A stretch of 18,689 nucleotides of DNA from JBCBJX01 sp038522735 (lineage in GTDB: Bacteria > Pseudomonadota > Alphaproteobacteria > Caulobacterales > Parvularculaceae), in assembly GCA_038522735.1 (NCBI GenBank), contig JBCBJX010000062.1:1-18689 (forward strand), in the 5' to 3' direction. The notes beneath the pieces were generated by a model that made no database searches, was not told the origin of the DNA, and saw only the letters and a program-made list of their open reading frames with translations. A program made the translations under genes and the position numbers. Shown here in pieces: positions 14,709-18,689 of the stretch. Position 1 is the first letter of the stretch, and each line of letters begins with the position of its first letter.

Positions 14709-15623
14709 TCAGAGGGCGTCCGGGGCCGGATGGCCTTCGGCGGCGAGAAGCGCGGTCAGATAGATCATCCGCATCTGCATCTGCATTTCTTCCGGAGACG
14801 CCGGCGCCGCATGCAGAAAGCCGAGGCCGCGTTTTTCCGGCGGAAGGCGCATCTGGATGGATCCGATCTCCTTCAGGGCGTCCCTGGTCGAGATCCAGGT
14901 GAGGTCGCCGACGAGGTCGGAAACCGCCTGCCAGTAGACCCGCTTGCGAAACCACTGCGGCGTCAGGCGCCCTGCAGGGATGTGATGATCGACGATCTGG
15001 TGCGGGTTGTAGAACACCGCCTCAAGCCCGACCTTGTGCAGAAGTTCGATCTCCTCGTTGGAGAGAAGGTTTTTCGAACCCGTGCGCCCGAGGGCGGTGT
15101 CGAAGAGCCCGTGCTGATCGAAGACCTGCCTGCGAAAGGCGATGTTGGCGCCGACCACGAACTCGCCCTGCTCAAGAGGGCGGAGCTCAGGACCGAGATC
15201 AATGCAGGAGAGATAGCCGAGAAGCTTTTCGGAGAACCAGTGGGGCTCGGCGGCGTCCGGAAAGGCCGGATCCGTCCGCCCGCCCATCACCATGGCCTGG
15301 GGCGCGCGGTCGAAGCCCGTCTTCAGCGCAGCGACATAGCCGGGATGCACGGTTGCGTCGTCGTCGAGGAAGACGATTACATCGCCCGCGGTTTCACTAA
15401 CGCCGATGTTGCGCGCGTTCGAAAGCCCCGGCCGGTCTGCGAGATGGAGGCTGAAGCCGTCGGGCAAGTCGATGTCCTTGCGCTTCGAAGGCGGCGTGTT
15501 GTCGACGACCAGCACCTCCACGTCCCCGTGGGCGGCCGCATCGTCATGCAAGGCGGCCAGGCAGAGCGGCAGGATGTCGTAGCGATCGTAGGTGCAGATG
15601 ACGATGGAGGGACGGATCGTCAT
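14709..15623 (-). CDS. Family 2 (GT-A) glycosyltransferase
   Basis: This 304-residue cytosolic transferase has a classic GT2 domain: SIVICTYDRYDILPLCLAAL at ~6-25, VEVLVVDNTP at ~35-44, PGLSNARNIGVSETAGDVIV at ~65-84 and the metal-binding acidic triplet in FLDDDATVHPGY (D87-D89). FVVGANIAFRRQVFDQHGLF and the SNEEIELLHKVG segment (likely catalytic acidic residues) follow, then H-I-P after DHH. There is no membrane domain. The start is supported by AAGGAG about seven bases upstream. The C-terminal tail contains MQMQMRM, encoded by a short ATCTGC-type repeat. It lies between the 186-residue coiled-coil protein and the larger glycosyltransferase in a probable glycan operon. The donor and acceptor sugars cannot be inferred. 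Confidence 0.9.
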   Translation of the reverse strand: MTIRPSIVICTYDRYDILPLCLAALHDDAAAHGDVEVLVVDNTPPSKRKDIDLPDGFSLHLADRPGLSNARNIGVSETAGDVIVFLDDDATVHPGYVAALKTGFDRAPQAMVMGGRTDPAFPDAAEPHWFSEKLLGYLSCIDLGPELRPLEQGEFVVGANIAFRRQVFDQHGLFDTALGRTGSKNLLSNEEIELLHKVGLEAVFYNPHQIVDHHIPAGRLTPQWFRKRVYWQAVSDLVGDLTWISTRDALKEIGSIQMRLPPEKRGLGFLHAAPASPEEMQMQMRMIYLTALLAAEGHPAPDAL

Positions 15624-15649
15624 GGCCCCGCTCCTTCTTGTTCGCGGCG

Positions 15650-16210
15650 TCAGTCGTCGAGGCGGGAGATGCGGACGCTTGAGATCGAAAAGCTCAGAAT
15701 ACGCCGGTCTTCGTCCGCATCCGACGGGCGGCGTACGAAGGGTTCGTCCATGACCAGGGCTGCGTTGAGACCCGCGCCGCGGCGGAAGGCGGCGAGATTG
15801 TCCTGGATATCGAATATCGCAACGCCGGCCTGGAACTTATGCGGAACAAGCTCGCCGTCGACGACCGCCTGAAAGCCGCCCTCGCCGCCCGGCACGGCGA
15901 TGTCGACGACGCGGACCTCTGCGCGGTAGCGCAGATCCCGCCGCAGGCGGAGATCAAGGGAAAGGCGCGGCTCCGGCCCGACCCAGCGTTTCATCTGATC
16001 GCCGGCGACTTCGAGGGCGTAGACGTTCTCGGAGAAAAACGGGAACTCGGTCGCGTCATACCGCCAGGACGAGGCGACGGGCGGGGGCGTCGCAGCGCCG
16101 ACGGCGCCCGCTTTCAACCCCGCGAGTTCCGCGCGGAGCCCCTGCAGCTCCTGCTCGATATCGTCGAGCGCGCGGCCGCGGGAAAGTTCGAACTTATCGG
16201 CCAGCTTCAT
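15650..16210 (-). CDS. Unrecognised protein: N-terminal coiled coil plus beta-rich domain
   Basis: The 186-residue protein is not recognised. Residues ~10-36 (ALDDIEQELQGLRAELAGLK) form a clear heptad-patterned coiled coil, suggesting oligomerisation. A Pro/Ala hinge (~40-48) leads to a beta-rich domain with WVGPEPRLSLDLRLRRDLRY (~76-95), a VDGELVPHKF turn (~117-126) and a C-terminal ILSFSISSVRISRLDD. The W-x-G-P-x-x-x-L pattern recalls beta-sandwich modules attached to glycosyltransferases, which is inference only. There is no signal peptide or membrane segment. The frame is open to 16408 with an Arg/Gly-rich extension, but ATG 16210 starts a sensible protein and has GAGGGGAG upstream. It is probably the first gene of the glycan operon and may bind glycan or scaffold the transferases. 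Confidence 0.65.
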   Translation of the reverse strand: MKLADKFELSRGRALDDIEQELQGLRAELAGLKAGAVGAATPPPVASSWRYDATEFPFFSENVYALEVAGDQMKRWVGPEPRLSLDLRLRRDLRYRAEVRVVDIAVPGGEGGFQAVVDGELVPHKFQAGVAIFDIQDNLAAFRRGAGLNAALVMDEPFVRRPSDADEDRRILSFSISSVRISRLDD

Positions 16211-16418
16211 CGCGCGTCGGCTCCCCTCGCGAGCTGATTTCTTAAACCCTCTGAAGCGATTAAGCGCTTCGCCTACGCCCCGCAAGGCGCGGCGCGTCTG
16301 GCTTTTCCCGGCCGGGCGGTGCAGGGTCTCGGCTCCCAAAACAAGCCGTGCTGGCCCCCGGCGACCAATCGCCTCAATTTGCGCCGGCCGCCGCCCTCCG
16401 CCGATCAAGAGCTAGCGC
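16211..16418. promoter_or_regulatory. Divergent control region between the glycan operon and the sulfotransferase gene
   Basis: This 208-base gap, the longest in the window, separates two divergent genes and should contain promoters for both. A perfect 6-bp inverted repeat, GAAGCG (16253-16258) and CGCTTC (16265-16270) around ATTAAG, lies about 45 bases before the minus-strand start and could be an operator or a small hairpin. The neighbouring TTTCTTAAAC (16238-16247) is the most AT-rich stretch. The remainder is GC-rich, and no promoter consensus is convincing. Confidence 0.35.
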
Positions 16419-17189
16419 ATGAAGTACGTCTGTTTTATCGCCATTCCACGGACTGGGACGAACCATCTCGGCCGCGTCGTCAGCGGATTTAAGAACATCC
16501 GCTCCCAGTACGAACTGTTCCACAAGCAGGCGGTCTACACCCTTGATAAATCCGAGGTGGAAGGCGTCGCGCCCGCCCTCGGCGGCGGGTTTGAAAAATT
16601 CGACGACCCCGCTTTTGTCGAGACCGTGCGCGCCGCGCCGGGGCGCTTCCTCGATGCGCTCGCCGCGCACCATGACGGGCGCTATGACGCCCTCGCTTTT
16701 AAGGTCTTCCCGAAGCATCTGGACGACGCAGCGCTCAAAGAGGACGTGCTGGCGCGCCCGGATGTCAGCGTCGTGATCGTCCGCCGGCGGCTGCTTGCAA
16801 GCTATCTCTCTCTGCGCAAGGCGGAGGAGGTGAAGAAGTACATCGATGTCGACACCACCAATCTGCAGGTAGAGCTGAAGGTCCGGGGCTATCTCGACTG
16901 GCGGGCTGAGGTGCTGGATTGGTACAGCCGCGTCGACGCAGTGCTCGCGGACCTCGGCAAGCGGCCGGAGCGTCTCGACTACGAGCGCGAGATCAACACC
17001 GATCCGCACACCCTCGCGGGCGTGCTCGTTGAAAAATTCGCCCGCCTCGGGATCGAGACGACCCGCGACCATGGCGAACCGCCGGCGCTGGAGAAGCAGG
17101 ACAAGTCGAAATCGCTGGAGGACGGCGTTTCGAACTGGTCCGAGTTCGCCGCCACGCTGGCCGCAGAAGGCGTCCCGCTCGACGACTAG
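16419..17189 (+). CDS. Sulfotransferase-like protein (PAPS-dependent fold)
   Basis: This 256-residue protein has the layout of PAPS-dependent sulfotransferases, which move a sulfuryl group from 3'-phosphoadenosine 5'-phosphosulfate to carbohydrate or lipid hydroxyls. The 5'-phosphosulfate loop is visible immediately after the first strand as AIPRTGTNHLGRV (~8-20). The 3'-phosphate-binding region is VSVVIVRRRLLASYLSLRKA (~116-135), with the Arg cluster followed by a Ser. The C-terminal SLEDGVSNWSEFA matches the usual N-W-x-E-F ending, where the acceptor helix packs. There is no signal peptide, so it acts in the cytoplasm on a precursor or lipid-linked glycan. It is divergent from the glycosyltransferase run and may modify its product; that link is by proximity only. 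Its TAG stop interlocks with the TAG stop of the next gene on the opposite strand. Confidence 0.78.
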   Translation: MKYVCFIAIPRTGTNHLGRVVSGFKNIRSQYELFHKQAVYTLDKSEVEGVAPALGGGFEKFDDPAFVETVRAAPGRFLDALAAHHDGRYDALAFKVFPKHLDDAALKEDVLARPDVSVVIVRRRLLASYLSLRKAEEVKKYIDVDTTNLQVELKVRGYLDWRAEVLDWYSRVDAVLADLGKRPERLDYEREINTDPHTLAGVLVEKFARLGIETTRDHGEPPALEKQDKSKSLEDGVSNWSEFAATLAAEGVPLDD

Positions 17190-17437
17190 GCGCGCCGCGT
17201 CAGCGCCCGGACAAGGCCGAAGAGCGAAATCGCAAGCCAGAAGACCTCGATGACGATCGAGGCGAGGTTCGGCGTCGCCGCGAGGGAAATGAGGATGAGG
17301 CCGGCGCCGAGGGCGTTCGCGGCCGGATAAGCCGGCCGGTCGACTCGCATCCGGCCCGCCTGCGAGAGGAAATACGTGCCGACGATGAGGGCGACGCCGG
17401 CGAGGCCGACGGCGTCGGTCGCCGTCACGCCGCTCAA
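17186..17437 (-). CDS. Small membrane protein, CBU_0592-like, coupled to lpdA
   Basis: The 83-residue protein has three hydrophobic segments (~8-24, ~40-54 and ~60-76) separated by a basic loop (QAGRMRVDRPAYPAANALG) and ends in Arg residues. The pattern Y-F-L-x-Q-x-G-R-x..., A-N-x-L-G-A, N-x-x-S-I-V-I-E-V-F-W-L-A-I-S matches small permease-like proteins of the CBU_0592 type, whose function is unknown. The start is a TTG overlapping the lpdA stop (TTGA), giving translational coupling; an in-frame GTG at 17428 is an alternative. Its placement after lpdA may reflect transcription rather than a shared role. The stop codon interlocks with that of the convergent sulfotransferase gene. Confidence 0.7.
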   Translation of the reverse strand: MSGVTATDAVGLAGVALIVGTYFLSQAGRMRVDRPAYPAANALGAGLILISLAATPNLASIVIEVFWLAISLFGLVRALTRRA

Positions 17438-18689
17438 GCCTGCATGGTCCAGCCTTCGACGCCCATGGCCGCCTGGCGGAAGGCTTCCGTACGCGTCGGA
17501 TGCGGGTGGCAGGTGCGCGCGACGTCCTCGGACGATCCGCCGAACTCCATGACGAGGCAGGCCTCGGCGATCATCTCGCCGACGCCGACGCCGATCATGT
17601 GCACGCCCAGCACTTTGTCGGTTTTCTTGTCCGCCAGCACCTTCACGAACCCGTCCGTCGCGTGATTGGTCTTGGCGCGGGAGTTGGCCGAGAACGGGAA
17701 CTTGCCGACAGCGTAATCGACGCCCTTCTCCTTCAGCTCTTCTTCCGTTTTCCCGACAGTTGCGACCTCCGGGTAGGTATAAACGACGCCCGGGATGATG
17801 TCGTAATTCACATGGCCCGGCTTGCCGGCGATGATCTCCGCGACGGCGACGGCCTCGTCCTCGGCTTTGTGGGCGAGCATGGGGCCGTGGGTGCAGTCGC
17901 CGACAGCGTAAATCCCGTCGATATTGGTGCGGAAATGGTCGGTGAGGATGAAGCCGCGATTGTCCGTCTTCACGCCGATGGTTTCGAGCCCGAGGCCGTC
18001 CGTATAGGGCGTGCGTCCGATGGACATGAGGACGACGTCGCAGTCGATCACCTCCTCCGCGCCGCCGGCGGCGGGCTCGACGGTCACCTTCACCTTCGTC
18101 TTCAGCTTCTCAACGCCCTTCACCTTCGTCTCGAGCTTGAACTGCATGCCCTGCTTGCCGAGGATCGTCTTGAAGCGCTTGGAGATTTCGCCGTCCATGG
18201 CGGGGGTGATGCGGTCGGCGTATTCGACGACCGTCACCTCGGCGCCGAGGCGGCGCCAGACCGAGCCGAGCTCCAGCCCGATATAGCCGCCGCCGACGAC
18301 CACCATATGTTTGGGGACGGACGGCAGCGCGAGGGCGCCGGTGGAGGAGACGATCTGTTTTTCGTCCACCTCGATCCCCGGCAGGCCGGCGGGCGCGGAG
18401 CCGGTGGCGATGATGATCCCCTTCGCGACGTCGAGCTCCTCTTCGGAGCCGTCGGGCTTGGTCACCAGAACCTTCTTCGGGGAGAGGATTTCGCCGGCGC
18501 CCAGGATCCCCTCCACCTTGTTCTTTTTGAAAAGATATTCGACGCCTTGGGTGAGGCCGTCGACCGCGTCGTCCTTCTGGCCGAGCATCCTATCAAGATC
18601 GAGCTTCACACCGCTCGTCTTGATGCCGAGGCTTTCAAACTCCGTGGTCGCTGCTTCGAACAGCTCGGAGGCGTGGAGGAGCGCTTTGG
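17434..18689 (-). CDS. lpdA: Dihydrolipoamide dehydrogenase (E3), N-terminus outside window
   Basis: This FAD-dependent enzyme reoxidises dihydrolipoamide in the pyruvate, 2-oxoglutarate and related dehydrogenase complexes, passing electrons to NAD+. About 418 codons are visible; roughly the first 45 residues are cut off. The readable part begins KALLHASELFEAATTEFESL, which in the family directly follows the redox disulfide motif (C-x4-C-I-P-S), so the FAD-binding N-terminus and active cysteines lie just off the edge. Visible are the NAD-binding VVGGGYIGLELGSVWRRLGA, the GRTPYTDGLGLETIGV segment, the second FAD contact IYAVGDCTHGPMLAHKAEDE, and the dimer-interface catalytic motif CHPHPTRTEAFRQA with its His and Glu. 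A GTG at 18609 is internal, not the start. The stop overlaps the start of the small membrane protein. Confidence 0.96.
   Translation of the reverse strand, partial: KALLHASELFEAATTEFESLGIKTSGVKLDLDRMLGQKDDAVDGLTQGVEYLFKKNKVEGILGAGEILSPKKVLVTKPDGSEEELDVAKGIIIATGSAPAGLPGIEVDEKQIVSSTGALALPSVPKHMVVVGGGYIGLELGSVWRRLGAEVTVVEYADRITPAMDGEISKRFKTILGKQGMQFKLETKVKGVEKLKTKVKVTVEPAAGGAEEVIDCDVVLMSIGRTPYTDGLGLETIGVKTDNRGFILTDHFRTNIDGIYAVGDCTHGPMLAHKAEDEAVAVAEIIAGKPGHVNYDIIPGVVYTYPEVATVGKTEEELKEKGVDYAVGKFPFSANSRAKTNHATDGFVKVLADKKTDKVLGVHMIGVGVGEMIAEACLVMEFGGSSEDVARTCHPHPTRTEAFRQAAMGVEGWTMQA

Noticed and set aside
14771..14788. Short GCATCT tandem repeat
   Set aside because: Only about three units, inside the GT2 coding sequence, encoding MQMQM; in-frame and not evidence of a mobile or phase-variable element.
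14703..15872. A 389-codon open frame on the plus strand opposite the GT2 gene
   Set aside because: The minus strand encodes a clear GT2 enzyme with DDD motif and good ribosome binding site; the plus-strand frame shows no recognisable family and crosses two genes.
16211..16408. N-terminal extension of the 186-residue coiled-coil protein to 16408
   Set aside because: The extra 66 residues are Arg/Gly-rich without order and would occupy nearly the whole divergent promoter gap.

Overview
The window is a GC-rich, densely packed stretch of a bacterial chromosome from a motile alphaproteobacterium. Gene content, protein style and the split flagellar layout fit groups such as Parvularculales or Caulobacterales/Hyphomonadaceae. 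This placement is an inference; no rRNA or other marker is present. No tRNA, rRNA, CRISPR array, insertion sequence or phage gene was seen, and no gene-free gap exceeds about 210 bases.

Region 1 (1-8373) is flagellar. It opens with the C-terminal 151 codons of a flagellin and a strong intrinsic terminator. The export ATPase gene fliI follows on the minus strand. Divergent from fliI, across a short AT-rich control region, is a tight plus-strand operon: flgB, flgC, fliE, fliQ, a secreted lytic transglycosylase, flhA, fliR, flhB and a small coiled-coil protein in a FliJ-like position. These genes supply proximal rod proteins (FlgB, FlgC), the MS-ring/rod adaptor (FliE), export-gate subunits (FliQ, FlhA, FliR, FlhB), the ATPase that energises export, and an enzyme that probably opens peptidoglycan for the rod. 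fliP, fliF, fliH and the hook genes are not in this window.

Region 2 (8374-11616) holds a small VOC/glyoxalase-fold protein (plus strand), then on the minus strand a YdjA-like nitroreductase, a 573-residue protein that reads as a catalytically dead GGDEF/EAL-type protein, and a stand-alone receiver-domain response regulator. The last two overlap by 14 bases and look like a signalling pair. This is the least conventional part of the window.

Region 3 (11710-17189) is a glycan module. A minus-strand run encodes a 186-residue coiled-coil/beta-rich protein, a GT2 glycosyltransferase, a 659-residue GT-B glycosyltransferase with an unrecognised C-terminal half, and UDP-glucose 4-epimerase (GalE). 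A sulfotransferase-like gene is divergent from this run. Together they suggest synthesis of a surface glycan, possibly sulfated; the acceptor cannot be read from the sequence.

Region 4 (17186-18689) holds a short membrane protein translationally coupled to dihydrolipoamide dehydrogenase (lpdA), whose N-terminus lies beyond the right edge.
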